Shown one piece after another: positions 15,914 through 25,760 of a DNA stretch of 64,000 bases. The notes under the pieces were generated by a model. It worked only from the letters and a program-made list of their open reading frames with translations. It was not told where the DNA came from and made no database searches. The translations under genes and the position numbers were made by a program. Source of the stretch: Bacteroidaceae bacterium (lineage in GTDB: Bacteria > Bacteroidota > Bacteroidia > Bacteroidales > Bacteroidaceae); contig JAFWAX010000017.1 in the NCBI GenBank assembly GCA_017507385.1, positions 1 to 64,000 on the forward strand, given 5' to 3'. Within the stretch, counting starts at the first letter, position 1. Every line of letters starts with the position of its first letter.

Positions 15914-16759
15914 ATGATTTACAAAACCATCAGAACCACCCTTGCCCAAGGAGGCATGGAGGAGGGCGAGGCAAGAGCTATCGCCCTGCTGCTACTGGAG
16001 AAGGTGTGCGGCATGAGCGTGGCAGAAGCGCTGACAGGAAGCGGCAAGGAGATTGGGCACGAAGAGGCATTGCAGGCAATGGCGGCACGGATTGCCCAGG
16101 GCGAGCCTGTGCAGTATGTGCTGGGCGAGGCGGATTTCTGCGGCTTGACGCTGAACGTGGAACCCGGTGTGCTGATACCCCGAAGCGAGACGGAGGAACT
16201 GGTGGAATGGGCAGCCGAGGCGTTCAGAGCAGCACGAGCGGAGGGAAGAGGAAAGGTGCTGGACATCGGTACGGGCAGCGGCTGCATTGCCATTGCGCTG
16301 GCGCACAGGCTGCCCCAAGCGCAGGTGGAGGCATGGGACGTGAGCGAGGAGGCGCTGAGGATTGCCTCTGGAAATGCGAAGAGGAACCGTGCCGACGTGG
16401 CGTTCAAGAAAGTGAATGTGCTGGAGGACGGCATGGATGGGCTGGAATCGTATGACATGATGGTGAGCAACCCTCCCTACATCTGCAAGGAAGAGGCACA
16501 GGACATGGAGAGGAATGTGCTGGAGCATGAACCACATCTGGCATTGTTTGTGCCCGATGACGACCCGCTGCTTTTCTACCGCCGCATAGCCGAGCTGGGA
16601 CGGCTGATGCTGAGGGAGAACGGACTGATTTTCTTCGAGATAAACCGGCGTTTCGGCACAGAAACGGTGGAGATGCTGCGAAGCCTGAACTACAGAGAGG
16701 TGGAACTGCGGAAGGACCTGTATGGCAATGATCGAATGGTGAAGGCAATAAAAGGCTAA
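15914..16759 (+). CDS. prmC: Peptide chain release factor N5-glutamine methyltransferase (PrmC/HemK)
   Basis: 281 residues from the ATG at 15914 (the open frame extends 30 codons upstream, but through the promoter box). The N-terminal helical domain that recognises the release factor covers residues 1-~80. The SAM-binding motif DIGTGSGC is at 117-124, IPRSETEEL at 88-96, and the catalytic NPPY that contacts the GGQ glutamine at 186-189. It methylates RF1/RF2 using S-adenosylmethionine in the cytosol. The gene is distinctly more G-rich on the coding strand than its neighbours. Confidence 0.93.
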   Translation: MIYKTIRTTLAQGGMEEGEARAIALLLLEKVCGMSVAEALTGSGKEIGHEEALQAMAARIAQGEPVQYVLGEADFCGLTLNVEPGVLIPRSETEELVEWAAEAFRAARAEGRGKVLDIGTGSGCIAIALAHRLPQAQVEAWDVSEEALRIASGNAKRNRADVAFKKVNVLEDGMDGLESYDMMVSNPPYICKEEAQDMERNVLEHEPHLALFVPDDDPLLFYRRIAELGRLMLRENGLIFFEINRRFGTETVEMLRSLNYREVELRKDLYGNDRMVKAIKG

Positions 16760-16805
16760 TACTTTCGTTTTATATAATTGATTAAAGTTGCGGAAGCTTC
16801 GCTTG

Positions 16806-16931
16806 TTTAGGAGTTAGAAGAAGATAAAAGGAGTTAAAAGACGAATGCAATGCTATTGGCAAGGTTTTGTCCTCTATCTTCTGCCGCTCAAAAAGCGGCT
16901 ATCTTCCTTTATCTTCCTATATCTTCTTAAC
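16806..16931. repeat. Imperfect inverted repeat before porZ
   Basis: The left arm around 16809-16838 (GTTAGAAGAAGATAAAAGGA) faces the right arm 16903-16931 (CTTTATCTTCCTATATCTTC), with a small perfect stem GCCGCT-CAAAA-AGCGGC between. The motif looks like a dispersed intergenic repeat of AGGAGTTAAAAG type; no coding potential is seen in the 206-bp gap between prmC and porZ. Confidence 0.4.
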
Positions 16932-16965
16932 ATACGAAAATTGAAAATTGTTAAACTCCTCACTC

Positions 16966-18999
16966 ATGAAAACCATAACATTACTGATTCTTTTCCTGCT
17001 CGGCTGCGGCAAAGCGCTGGCTGACGAGTGGAAGATATATGCTTCATACCACAACATCAGCAAGGCTGTGAAGACAGATGCGCGCATCTTTGTGCTGGCT
17101 AACGGAGGACTGTTCAGCTATGACACGGAGGACAGCCGAGTGATGGGCTATGACAAGACGAACGCGCTGAGCGACTTCGGCATCTACGACATCGCTTATT
17201 CTGCCACCAAGAAGAAGCTGGTGGTGCTGTATGAAAATGGCAACATCGACCTGCTGGGCATGGACGGAACCCGATGGAACTTGCCCGACATCAAGGTGAA
17301 GCCGCTGGGCGACAAGACGCTGAACGAGCTGAGGGTGGTGGATGGAGAAGCGCTGGTGAGCCTCAACTCCGGATTGGCACACATCAATCTGGAGGGCGGA
17401 TATTTTGTCAACCTGTACACATTCGACAGCAAAGTGACGAATGCGACCCTGAAGAATGGGAAGCTCTATGCCAAGACGGCTGACGGCGTGATGGAGGGCG
17501 ACTTGGGCAAGAATCTCCTTGACAAAAACAGCTGGACGGAAGTGGCTGCCAACACCGTTGCATTCGGCCCGACTGCTAACGAGAAGGCGGATATGGAAGC
17601 GGCTCTGGAAAAGGTGAAGAACATTGTCATCAACTCGCCCAAGCAGAACTGGTCGTACAACCTGAACATGGTGGGCAACAGGCTGCTGGTGGCAGGCGGA
17701 AACTTCTACTATCCCGAAGTGGACTATGCCGGAACAGCCATGAAATACGAGAATGGAGAGTGGTCTGCCTTTGACGACAAGGAGGCGATTGCGCTGGTGG
17801 GCGAAAGGGCCTACCGAAATGTGACGGATGTGGTGCAGGATCCGAACGACCCCGAACACCACTGGCTGGGCACCAAGCAAAGCGGCATCTATGAGTTCAG
17901 AAACTACAAGCTGGTGAACCATTACAGCTACGAGAACTCGCCGCTGACCAGCATCCTGCCTGACGACAGAAACGCAGGATGGTATGTGCGTGTCACGGGC
18001 TTGAACTATGACCCGCAAGGCAACCTGTGGATGATGAACAACCAATGTGACACCATTGTGCGCATCTTGAAAAAGGACGGGAAATGGGCGGCTTACTACT
18101 ATAACGAGATTGCCGGCTATCCGACTTTCGACAACACGATGTTTGACCAGCGCGGATGGGCTTGGATTCAGCAACGAAGAACCACCTCTTCGCATCAGGC
18201 AGGACTCATGGTCATCGACACAAACGGCACCATCGACAAGAAATCGGACGACAAGCACCGTTTTGTCTCCAGCTTTTACAACCAGAACGGAGAAAGCTAC
18301 ACGCCCAACCTCTACTATTGCGTGGCAGAAGACCTCAATGGCGCTATCTGGGTGGGCTGCACGGATGGCATCTTCATGACGGCCGCACCCGAGAATGTCT
18401 TCAGCAGTAACTTCACGTTCACACAGCCCATTGTGCCACGCAATGACGGCTCAGGACTGGGTGACTACCTGCTTAGCGGCGCATCCGTCAAGTGCATCGC
18501 CATCGATGGCGGCAACCGCAAATGGGTCGGAACGCTCAGCAATGGCGTCTATCTGCTCAGCGCCGATGGCATGGAGACTATCGAGCACTTCAACACCGGC
18601 AACTCGCCCCTCATCAGCGACGAAATCAACGACATAGCCATCAATGGCGAAACGGGCGAGGTGTTCATTGCCACCAACAAGGGACTGTGCTCGTTCCAAG
18701 GGGATGCGACCGACCCTGCTGCCAGCATGGATTCGGACAACCTGAAGGTGTTCCCGAATCCTGTCCGTCCTGAATACCAAGGCGATGTGCACATCACGGG
18801 ACTGATGTACAACTCGAACGTGAAGATTGTGAGCGCCAGCGGAAAACTGGTGACAGAAGGCACAAGCGTGGGCGGCGAATTCTCGTGGGACTGCTGCTAC
18901 AAGACGGGCAAGAAGGTGGCTTCGGGCATCTATTACGCTCTATGCACCGACGAGGAAGGAAACGATGGTGCGGTTGCCAAGATTCTGATTATCAAATAA
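16966..18999 (+). CDS. porZ: PorZ-like type IX secretion protein (beta-propeller, T9SS C-terminal domain)
   Basis: 677 residues from the ATG at 16966 (an in-frame TTG at 16948 is in an AT-rich repeat). The signal peptide ends near KALADEW. The bulk is repeated beta-propeller blades (GLFSYDTED, GLAHINLEGG, GIYEFRNYK, GVYLLSADGM, GLCSFQGD). From about residue 590 an Ig-like C-terminal domain begins with LKVFPNPVRPEY and ends AKILIIK, of T9SS signal type. This is the architecture of Porphyromonas PorZ (two propellers plus a retained CTD), an outer-surface component of the T9SS attachment complex. A GT2 gene follows after 41 bp. A generic two-component-propeller protein is the alternative. Confidence 0.78.
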   Translation: MKTITLLILFLLGCGKALADEWKIYASYHNISKAVKTDARIFVLANGGLFSYDTEDSRVMGYDKTNALSDFGIYDIAYSATKKKLVVLYENGNIDLLGMDGTRWNLPDIKVKPLGDKTLNELRVVDGEALVSLNSGLAHINLEGGYFVNLYTFDSKVTNATLKNGKLYAKTADGVMEGDLGKNLLDKNSWTEVAANTVAFGPTANEKADMEAALEKVKNIVINSPKQNWSYNLNMVGNRLLVAGGNFYYPEVDYAGTAMKYENGEWSAFDDKEAIALVGERAYRNVTDVVQDPNDPEHHWLGTKQSGIYEFRNYKLVNHYSYENSPLTSILPDDRNAGWYVRVTGLNYDPQGNLWMMNNQCDTIVRILKKDGKWAAYYYNEIAGYPTFDNTMFDQRGWAWIQQRRTTSSHQAGLMVIDTNGTIDKKSDDKHRFVSSFYNQNGESYTPNLYYCVAEDLNGAIWVGCTDGIFMTAAPENVFSSNFTFTQPIVPRNDGSGLGDYLLSGASVKCIAIDGGNRKWVGTLSNGVYLLSADGMETIEHFNTGNSPLISDEINDIAINGETGEVFIATNKGLCSFQGDATDPAASMDSDNLKVFPNPVRPEYQGDVHITGLMYNSNVKIVSASGKLVTEGTSVGGEFSWDCCYKTGKKVASGIYYALCTDEEGNDGAVAKILIIK

Positions 19000-19040
19000 C
19001 ATACTGATTGCCAAATAACTCATATTCCCCCAAAAAAGGC

Positions 19041-19922
19041 ATGCTGTCCATCCTCATCCCCACGCACGACTACACTTGCTACCAGTTAGTTGCCGACCTG
19101 CACAAGCAGGCGGAAGAGCTGGGTGTTCCCTACGAAATCATCGTGGCGGAAGATGGCAGCCGTTCGCAAGTGAACATCATCGCCAACCATAAAATTACGG
19201 AACTGAGCCATTGCCGGCATCTCGTCAACAAGGAGAAGAGAGGACCTGCCGCCATCCGTAATCTGCTGGCAAGGGAGGCTGTCTATAGCTGGATTGTCTT
19301 CATTGACAGCGACGCAAAGGTTGAGAAGCCGGATTTTCTCCACACCTACTTAGCTTCTATCGGGAAAGCGGATGTGGTGGTTGGCGGACTTCGGCATCAG
19401 CCAGAGAACCTGAACCCGAACCTGTCACTACGGTTCAAGTATGAGAAGGAGGCAGACAAGCATCGCAGCGCAGAAGAACGGAGGCAGCAGCCTTACAGCA
19501 AATTCACGCCTTTCAACGTGATGATTCGACGCTCCACCTTCCTTTGCATCGGATTCGACGAGGACTGCAAGGAATATGGCTATGAGGATGCGCTCTTTGG
19601 CGTGGAGCTGATGAAAAGGAATATCAGCATCCTTCACATTGAGAACCCGCTCATCCACATGGGATTAGACACGAACGAGGCGTTTCTCCGCAAGAGCGAA
19701 ACCGCTTTGCGGACACTAAAATCGCTGGGTGATAAGATGGAATGCCACAGCTATGTGGGAAGTACTTACCTGAAACTCAAGAAATGGCATGTCGCTTGGA
19801 TTGCCAAAGGTTTTCACCAACTGTTCGGGAAGGCTATCAGACGCCATTTGCTATCCTCGCATCCTTCGCTATTCTGGTTTTCTGTCTATAAATTAGGCTA
19901 TTACGCCACGCTCACTTCTTAA
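19041..19922 (+). CDS. Family 2 glycosyltransferase
   Basis: 293 residues from the ATG at 19041. N-terminal MLSILIPTHDYTCYQLVADL is the GT2 nucleotide-binding strand; VAEDGS and FIDSDAKVE (DxD-type metal site) follow, then the galactosyltransferase-like segment FDEDCKEYGYEDALFG with its conserved acidic E-D. It probably adds a sugar to a surface glycan or lipid-linked intermediate. Co-directional with porZ 41 bp upstream, and it overlaps the convergent fucosyltransferase-like gene by 11 bp at the 3' end. Confidence 0.85.
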   Translation: MLSILIPTHDYTCYQLVADLHKQAEELGVPYEIIVAEDGSRSQVNIIANHKITELSHCRHLVNKEKRGPAAIRNLLAREAVYSWIVFIDSDAKVEKPDFLHTYLASIGKADVVVGGLRHQPENLNPNLSLRFKYEKEADKHRSAEERRQQPYSKFTPFNVMIRRSTFLCIGFDEDCKEYGYEDALFGVELMKRNISILHIENPLIHMGLDTNEAFLRKSETALRTLKSLGDKMECHSYVGSTYLKLKKWHVAWIAKGFHQLFGKAIRRHLLSSHPSLFWFSVYKLGYYATLTS

Positions 19923-20739
19923 CCACAATTTCTCCATGCTGATTCATCGCAACGATGATGTCTGAGAAACTGCTGTAATATGAACCTAAGAAATGAGAGG
20001 TTTTTGCCAATGAGAACATCTCCACGACGGCTTCTCGCATTCCTTCCAAAGAGTTTCTATCTGCCTCGAACGGGGATGACCACACCCGATGAGGAAACTT
20101 CTCTGACATCAAGGACTTGACGCGCTCGTCGTCTGTTGCAAGGTAAAAGTTCGTTGTGGCTGGAAAAGCTTCCATCCTTTCTACAAATGCTTCAATAGGG
20201 CTGCATTGAATGGACATGGCGTTGTCTGTTCGACGAATGTGGACGCCTACCGTTTGATCGCCGAAAGCTGCTGTTCTTTGCCCCACTTCTTCCATCAAGG
20301 AGGGAAGAGGCTTGAAGTATTGGGCAAACAAAGCATCATTCGTCGGAAAGAAACCTAACCCCGAAGCGACAAAAACATTTTTACCTTTCAGCATCGATGC
20401 CAACTTCTCTGGATTCTGCTGAAGAGCCGCCAAGTGCCAATCGAACAGAGATACATCGAACCGAAACTTTTGTGACAGATAAGGAATGAAAAGATTGCGT
20501 TTCAATGGAGGTGCATAAAGAAGATAGTCCTTTGCCCCCAATTCTTGCACATCGGCAACAGGCAAGGGCTGAAACAAGTCGCAAAATCGAGCATTCAGCC
20601 CCGACTCTCTCATCCATACAACCTTCAACTCACTGCCAATCTCCCTGCAAAGAGTATCGGCAGCTAAAATCGCACGCATTCGGTTGGCCAACCCACCAAG
20701 CGGCGACAAGGTAAGAGTTCCTTTGCTATGATTTCTCAT
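19912..20739 (-). CDS. Fucosyltransferase-like (O-FucT/GT11-type) protein
   Basis: About 275 residues if the start is the ATG at 20739 (MRNHSKGTLTL), which overlaps the upstream protease gene by 14 bp; upstream in-frame ATGs at 20760, 20766 and 20784 are possible. The N-terminal LSPLGGLANRMRAI is the usual donor-site loop, and VGVHIRRTDN is the H-x-R-R motif of alpha-fucosyltransferases. Late SLAKTSHFLGSYYSSFS is the conserved Ser/Thr-rich motif III. It would transfer fucose from GDP-fucose. Last gene of the GSCFA-MurF/Alr-protease unit. Confidence 0.75.
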   Translation of the reverse strand: MRNHSKGTLTLSPLGGLANRMRAILAADTLCREIGSELKVVWMRESGLNARFCDLFQPLPVADVQELGAKDYLLYAPPLKRNLFIPYLSQKFRFDVSLFDWHLAALQQNPEKLASMLKGKNVFVASGLGFFPTNDALFAQYFKPLPSLMEEVGQRTAAFGDQTVGVHIRRTDNAMSIQCSPIEAFVERMEAFPATTNFYLATDDERVKSLMSEKFPHRVWSSPFEADRNSLEGMREAVVEMFSLAKTSHFLGSYYSSFSDIIVAMNQHGEIVVKK

Positions 20740-22432
20740 TTGGACTGATTCTTTCTCCATTTTCATCCATTCTCCATTCTGCAATCTGTATGTCCGCCGG
20801 CAAAAGGAAAGTAATGATTTTCTCCTCTGGCAACGGGATTTCTATCAAGCCGTCTGCAAAGAGATTGTTCTCGTACAGCACATGCAGACGATACTTGCCT
20901 GCACGAGGAGCATAGATTGCGCTCTTGTGAAATCGCCGCGTGCTGACCTCGTCTTTTGCCATGGTCAATCCCTGCCGATGCAAGTAGAACGACTGCCCTC
21001 CCTCGTCAAGGGCTTCCATCAGCAAGTAGAAACGTCCTGCCATTTCAGCATTGTGATTCTTGAAGGTGACACTATAATCAGGAGTCGTTCCGTTAATCAT
21101 CAAATCGGGCATATCTATATCAACCAGAGACAGATAGGCATGAGACACCGTATCGCTGCTTAGCGTAACGGTATTCCTCTTCACATGGGCTATCAAGTAG
21201 TTGGGAGTACCTGTACAAGTCCTTGCCTCACGCCATTCTTTGCCGCCATCAACAGCGTTGTCGCGGTACATCGGGACAAGGGTGTAAACTCCATCTTCAA
21301 CGGCGGCCGGGAAGGAGAGGCTAAGGGTATCGGTATAAGTGGTGTCGTCTATCTCTTCCAGCAGAAAATCATGCTCATATACATAGAGCGGACACACTTC
21401 GCTATCATGACGCTTGAGCATAATGACGACAGAGTCGGACAGAATATTCCACCCAATATTCGACAGGTCGTGAACTGTCAGAGAGACATGGTTTCGATCA
21501 TAAACAGGCTGTGGGTGACGTTTATCTGTCACCGCGCTAATATACTGAAAAGCAAAGTTATGCCGTTCCACACCTTTTGCATCGGCATGATTGGAAGGCA
21601 TGATGCCCGTTGTGAACATCTGCAAGAAATTAAAGCCATTCTCTGGATGATCCTTGTCGTACCACTTGGGCTGGTCTGGCAACATATAAGGCAGATAGGT
21701 CCATCCATCGCCATCGTTGTCGGGATTTCCCCAGCGAGTGTGAAACCAGTCCAGTTCATCGTAACCGTCAATGACAAAAGCATGGCCGCCATTGACATTA
21801 TAGCCCGATATCAGCACAGGCCGCCCAGCAGCAAGTTCCTGTTTGAGCATAAGCGTGATTTCGGAAAGCGAATAGAAGTCACGAAAAAACATCTGAATGC
21901 CAGCATCATAGCCAAAGTGCTTGACCATGGCAATGGGCTGATAAATGGACTGCGCTCCACTCGACTGTACACCATAGCGAGTATTGACCGCTATGCCGCA
22001 ATCGCTGTTCAGGAGCGCAACGGCATCTGCTTGAGTTTGAGTGTATTCTCCATCATCATACCTGTCGAGCATGCTCTTCCAATCGTACTCATGCGAGTTA
22101 AAATGGGCTGACAATGTTTGTCCGCAGCCAAGGCTGTCTATATATTCATGCTGACCCGTACCGCGCAAAGGCCACTGCCAGTAGCGCATCACCTGGCTCA
22201 TGGCTGTTGCCACACAGCCTACTACACACCGACCACCTGTGCTGTCCGTCGGACACATATTATTATATGGAGCATACTGATGCCACGAGTCGCTAAGCAG
22301 AGGCTCGACCCTGTCGGGCAAGCCCTGTGCTTCCACATAGTGCCGACTCATGCGATGGATGATGCGCTGAGCGGATGCTGCCAGCACCCAGCAGAAGAGA
22401 AACGATAATATGCAGATGTATCTGTATTTCAT
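20726..22432 (-). CDS. C10 family cysteine protease (streptopain-like), secreted
   Basis: 568 residues with a signal peptide (YICILSFLFCWVLAASAQ). The catalytic Cys is C73 in GCVATAMSQVM, the catalytic His is H217 in NGGHAFVIDGYD, and HTRWGNPDNDGDGW is the oxyanion/Trp loop. The long N-terminal pro-inhibitor domain seen in SpeB is absent; only ~50 residues separate the signal peptide from the core. The region after ~270 is beta-rich (Ig-like domains) and does not end in an obvious T9SS signal. Its start overlaps the murF-alr stop by ATGA (22429-22432), so expression is coupled to a cell-wall enzyme. Confidence 0.88.
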   Translation of the reverse strand: MKYRYICILSFLFCWVLAASAQRIIHRMSRHYVEAQGLPDRVEPLLSDSWHQYAPYNNMCPTDSTGGRCVVGCVATAMSQVMRYWQWPLRGTGQHEYIDSLGCGQTLSAHFNSHEYDWKSMLDRYDDGEYTQTQADAVALLNSDCGIAVNTRYGVQSSGAQSIYQPIAMVKHFGYDAGIQMFFRDFYSLSEITLMLKQELAAGRPVLISGYNVNGGHAFVIDGYDELDWFHTRWGNPDNDGDGWTYLPYMLPDQPKWYDKDHPENGFNFLQMFTTGIMPSNHADAKGVERHNFAFQYISAVTDKRHPQPVYDRNHVSLTVHDLSNIGWNILSDSVVIMLKRHDSEVCPLYVYEHDFLLEEIDDTTYTDTLSLSFPAAVEDGVYTLVPMYRDNAVDGGKEWREARTCTGTPNYLIAHVKRNTVTLSSDTVSHAYLSLVDIDMPDLMINGTTPDYSVTFKNHNAEMAGRFYLLMEALDEGGQSFYLHRQGLTMAKDEVSTRRFHKSAIYAPRAGKYRLHVLYENNLFADGLIEIPLPEEKIITFLLPADIQIAEWRMDENGERISPNEKS

Positions 22433-24888
22433 TCGTGTACATATATGCGTTGCACGCGATTGCTGATGCCTGTAAGCACCTCATACGGTATGGTGTCGAT
22501 AGCATCGCTAAGCACCGTGACAGGCAAATGGTCGCCAAAGATTTCAACGATATCACCCGCCTTGCAGTCGATGTCTGTAACATCTATCATGCAAACATCC
22601 ATGCAAATATTTCCCACATAATCAGCCTTTTGACCTTTAACAAGGCAGTAGCAGTTGCGATTGCCCAAATGACGGCTCATGCCGTCAGCATAGCCAATTG
22701 GGATAGCAGCAATACGGCTGTCTTTTTCCAGCACCGTACGCCGAGAATAGCCGATAGTCTCGCCAGCTTTGACGGAACGCACTTGCAAGATGGTTGTCTT
22801 CAGCGTTGCTACATTGTTGAGCATCTGGTTGTTGCGTGGATTGATGCCATACAGACCCAAGCCCAAACGCACCATATCAAGGTGGTATTGAGGGAAGTGC
22901 TCAATGCCTGCCGAGTTGCAGATATGACGGATAATCTTGTGTGAATAAGCGGCTTGCAACTGGCGGCTCGCCTGGTCGAAGAGTTCAAACTGCTGCTGCG
23001 AGAAGGCATCGAACCCATCATCGTCGCTACCCACAAAGTGACTGAACACCGAGCAAGGCACCAAGGCCGACTGACGCTGCAATCGCTCAATAAGCCGAGG
23101 CATATCTGTCTCAGGATGAAAACCTAAGCGGTGCATTCCTGTATCAAGCTTGATATGAATCGGGAAATTGGTGATGCCTTCCTTCTCGGCGGCATGAATC
23201 AGCTGTTCTAACAGGTCGAAACTGAACACCTCTGGTTCAAGACGATAATCGAACAGTATCTTGAAAGATGTTGTTTCTGGATTCATAATCATGATGTTAG
23301 CCGTTATTCCCGCCTCGCGAAGGTCTGCACCCTCGTCTGCCACAGCAACAGCCAAGTAGTCAACACCGCAGTCTTGCAACGTCTTGCTTGTTTCCAGCGA
23401 ACCCACTCCATAGCCGCTGGCTTTCACCATGCAGACCATCTTGTTCTCAGGCTTCATCAGGCTGCGGTAGTAACGCACATTGTCAACCAGCGCATTGAGA
23501 TTGACTTCCAGAATCGTTTGATGCACCTTGAGCGTCAAAAGGTCGCTGAGCTTGTCAAAGCGGAACTGGCGAGCACCCTTAATCAAGATAAACTCATTGT
23601 TCAGATTTTCAAACACTTCGCTCCGAACAAGAGCATCCGACGTGAGAAACATATAATGTTCCATTGGAAAGAAATCGGCACACTCCGTAATCTCCTTACC
23701 AACACCTATCACCTTCTCTATGCCACGCGAAGCCACCATCTGCGCCACCCGTGAATAAAGATTGCGCGAAGTTTCACCGCTCTGCAAGATGTCACTGAGA
23801 ATCAATGTGCGACGTTGCTGGTGCATTTCCGGACGGCGGCTCATGAAGTCAAGCGCAATGTCAAGAGACTGAACATCAGAATTATAGGAGTCGTTTATCA
23901 GCGTACAGCCATGCTTTCCATCTTTCACTTCCAAACGCATCGCCACTTGCTCAAGCTTGCCCATGCGCTCACATAGCTCCTCGATGCTGATACGAGTATT
24001 CAATGCCAACACCGTAGAGAAACAAGTGATGGAATTGTCGATAGCGGCATCATCAATGAAACGGATGGTATATTGTCCCGCCTTCCCCTCATGCTCAAAA
24101 TGCACAATGGCATTCTGCTCATCCTTCTCTATGCCTGTAACATGCAGAGCGCAGCGACTGATGCTTTCGGGCAACATGGAGGCGCAAGCCTGAATGGTCG
24201 TGTCTTTCGAATTGATGACCACAGTTTCACAGCCCTTGAAAAGCCGCATCTTCTCCGAACATTTAATGTCATACGTCATGAAGTTCTCCTGATGGGCAAC
24301 ACCCAGATTGGTCATCACACCAACGGTTGGACGGACAATCTTCTCCAGCTTGGCCATCTCTCCTGGCTGCGAAATGCCGGTCTCGATAATGGCCAAATCA
24401 TTATGGTTGCCAATCAGCCATACACTGAGCGGCACTCCCACCTGACTGTTGTAGCTGCGGGGCGAACGGCACACGCTGTAGTCGGGCGACAGCAGCTGAT
24501 AGAGCCATTCCTTCACCGTTGTCTTTCCGTTCGAGCCAGTGATGCCTATGATGGGGATGTTCAAACTGTTGCGATGGTATGCAGCCAATGTCTGCAATGC
24601 CTTCAACGGAGACTCAACCGCAAGGAAATTGGCATCTGACATGCGTTCCACTTCTGCCTGATCTTCCAAAAATTGCAGCGACACCACAAAATTCCTCACC
24701 CCTCGGCGATAAAGCTCGCCTATATACCGATGCCCATCATTCTTGCTGGTCTTCAATGCAAAAAACAATGTTTCCTCCGGGAAGCACAGGCTGCGGCTAT
24801 CTATCAGCAGCCAGTTTATCTTTGCCTCTGCAGCGCCAGCACGCCGGGCACCAATCACTTGCGCTATTTCACTTATATGGTATGTCAT
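22429..24888 (-). CDS. Bifunctional MurF - alanine racemase fusion
   Basis: 819 residues from the ATG at 24888, which overlaps the GSCFA stop in an ATGA. The N-terminal half is MurF (UDP-MurNAc-tripeptide:D-Ala-D-Ala ligase) with the ATP loop GSNGKTT at 118-124 and NDSYNSDVQS. The C-terminal half from about residue 455 is a fold-type III alanine racemase (TILEVNLNALVDNVRYYRSL) with the PLP lysine K489 in VKASGYGVG, the catalytic Tyr region GYSRRTV and IGYADG. The fusion makes D-Ala and uses it in the same polypeptide line, and is well known in Bacteroidota. Cytosolic peptidoglycan precursor synthesis. Confidence 0.94.
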   Translation of the reverse strand: MTYHISEIAQVIGARRAGAAEAKINWLLIDSRSLCFPEETLFFALKTSKNDGHRYIGELYRRGVRNFVVSLQFLEDQAEVERMSDANFLAVESPLKALQTLAAYHRNSLNIPIIGITGSNGKTTVKEWLYQLLSPDYSVCRSPRSYNSQVGVPLSVWLIGNHNDLAIIETGISQPGEMAKLEKIVRPTVGVMTNLGVAHQENFMTYDIKCSEKMRLFKGCETVVINSKDTTIQACASMLPESISRCALHVTGIEKDEQNAIVHFEHEGKAGQYTIRFIDDAAIDNSITCFSTVLALNTRISIEELCERMGKLEQVAMRLEVKDGKHGCTLINDSYNSDVQSLDIALDFMSRRPEMHQQRRTLILSDILQSGETSRNLYSRVAQMVASRGIEKVIGVGKEITECADFFPMEHYMFLTSDALVRSEVFENLNNEFILIKGARQFRFDKLSDLLTLKVHQTILEVNLNALVDNVRYYRSLMKPENKMVCMVKASGYGVGSLETSKTLQDCGVDYLAVAVADEGADLREAGITANIMIMNPETTSFKILFDYRLEPEVFSFDLLEQLIHAAEKEGITNFPIHIKLDTGMHRLGFHPETDMPRLIERLQRQSALVPCSVFSHFVGSDDDGFDAFSQQQFELFDQASRQLQAAYSHKIIRHICNSAGIEHFPQYHLDMVRLGLGLYGINPRNNQMLNNVATLKTTILQVRSVKAGETIGYSRRTVLEKDSRIAAIPIGYADGMSRHLGNRNCYCLVKGQKADYVGNICMDVCMIDVTDIDCKAGDIVEIFGDHLPVTVLSDAIDTIPYEVLTGISNRVQRIYVHE

Positions 24889-25751
24889 AGTATTAACGTT
24901 CTGTGCTGATGGCGTGCCCATTCCTTCTCGGCCTTCGCCACAGCATCCTTCGTCTTATTGTCAAAATAAGTATCCTGGAATCTCTGCCAGATGTGCTCCA
25001 CAGCCAGTTCCGAGGGATGTATCATGTCGTCGGCATAGAAGCGGTAGTCTCGCAACTCGTCCATCATGATTTCGTAAGAGGGGAAATAATCCACAGCCAG
25101 TTCATCAACCGCTTGCAGCAGTATCCCTTTGGAAATCTGATTGACATGAAACCCGTCTCGCTTGTGGCGGATCGGACTGACGGTGAATAGCACTTTCAGG
25201 CGAGGATTGACCGCCGCAAGCCGCTGCAACAGCGCAGTCCATTGTTCTGTTATGTCGCTGACATTCATTCGCTCACGCACAAACATCGAGTCCACCATCT
25301 TGTGGCAATTGGCCACCAGCATACCCGTTGCCTTCAGGCGGTAGATGATGGATGTTCCCAACGTGATAATGAGCACATCAGCCTCATGCAGACAGTCCGA
25401 CAGCTCGCTGTTGGTTCGGTTGATTCTCTCCACCAAATCCCTTTTGCTGAGCGAAGAAAAACGGCTGTGGTGCATCCACGAATGCCATATTCCCGTTCCA
25501 TCCTGAAACAGCAGCTCCGAATTTTCATCAACAGAAAAATCTCCTGTCGCAGAGAGTGCGCTATCAAGGCAGACGGCAATGCTGGCAGGGTTATAGAGTG
25601 TGCCAAACGGATTAACCATCACATCGAAACCACCTCTCCGCATCTTCCGCCCCACCTCTTCGGCAAAGCAAGAACCAACCAGCAGCACTGTTGCTCCGGT
25701 TTTCATCTTCCACCCCGGCTTGGGGATGTCTATGCGTGTCATCAATTCCAT
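24885..25751 (-). CDS. GSCFA domain protein (SGNH-like)
   Basis: 288 residues from the ATG at 25751 (another ATG at 25742 also fits). The eponymous motif LLVGSCFAEEVG is at the N-terminal edge of the domain, followed by VNPFGTLYNPAS. ADDMIHPSELAVEHIW near the C-terminus gives the D-x-x-H pair of the SGNH-hydrolase fold. These proteins are predicted esterases or acyl hydrolases; the substrate is unknown. First gene of a four-gene minus-strand unit, with its stop overlapping the murF-alr start. Confidence 0.85.
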   Translation of the reverse strand: MELMTRIDIPKPGWKMKTGATVLLVGSCFAEEVGRKMRRGGFDVMVNPFGTLYNPASIAVCLDSALSATGDFSVDENSELLFQDGTGIWHSWMHHSRFSSLSKRDLVERINRTNSELSDCLHEADVLIITLGTSIIYRLKATGMLVANCHKMVDSMFVRERMNVSDITEQWTALLQRLAAVNPRLKVLFTVSPIRHKRDGFHVNQISKGILLQAVDELAVDYFPSYEIMMDELRDYRFYADDMIHPSELAVEHIWQRFQDTYFDNKTKDAVAKAEKEWARHQHRTLIL

Positions 25752-25760
25752 AATACGGTA

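Noticed and set aside
17044..18258. 404-codon ORF opposite porZ
   Set aside because: Antisense shadow; Val/His-rich, no domain, while the sense frame shows a signal peptide, propeller blades and a CTD.
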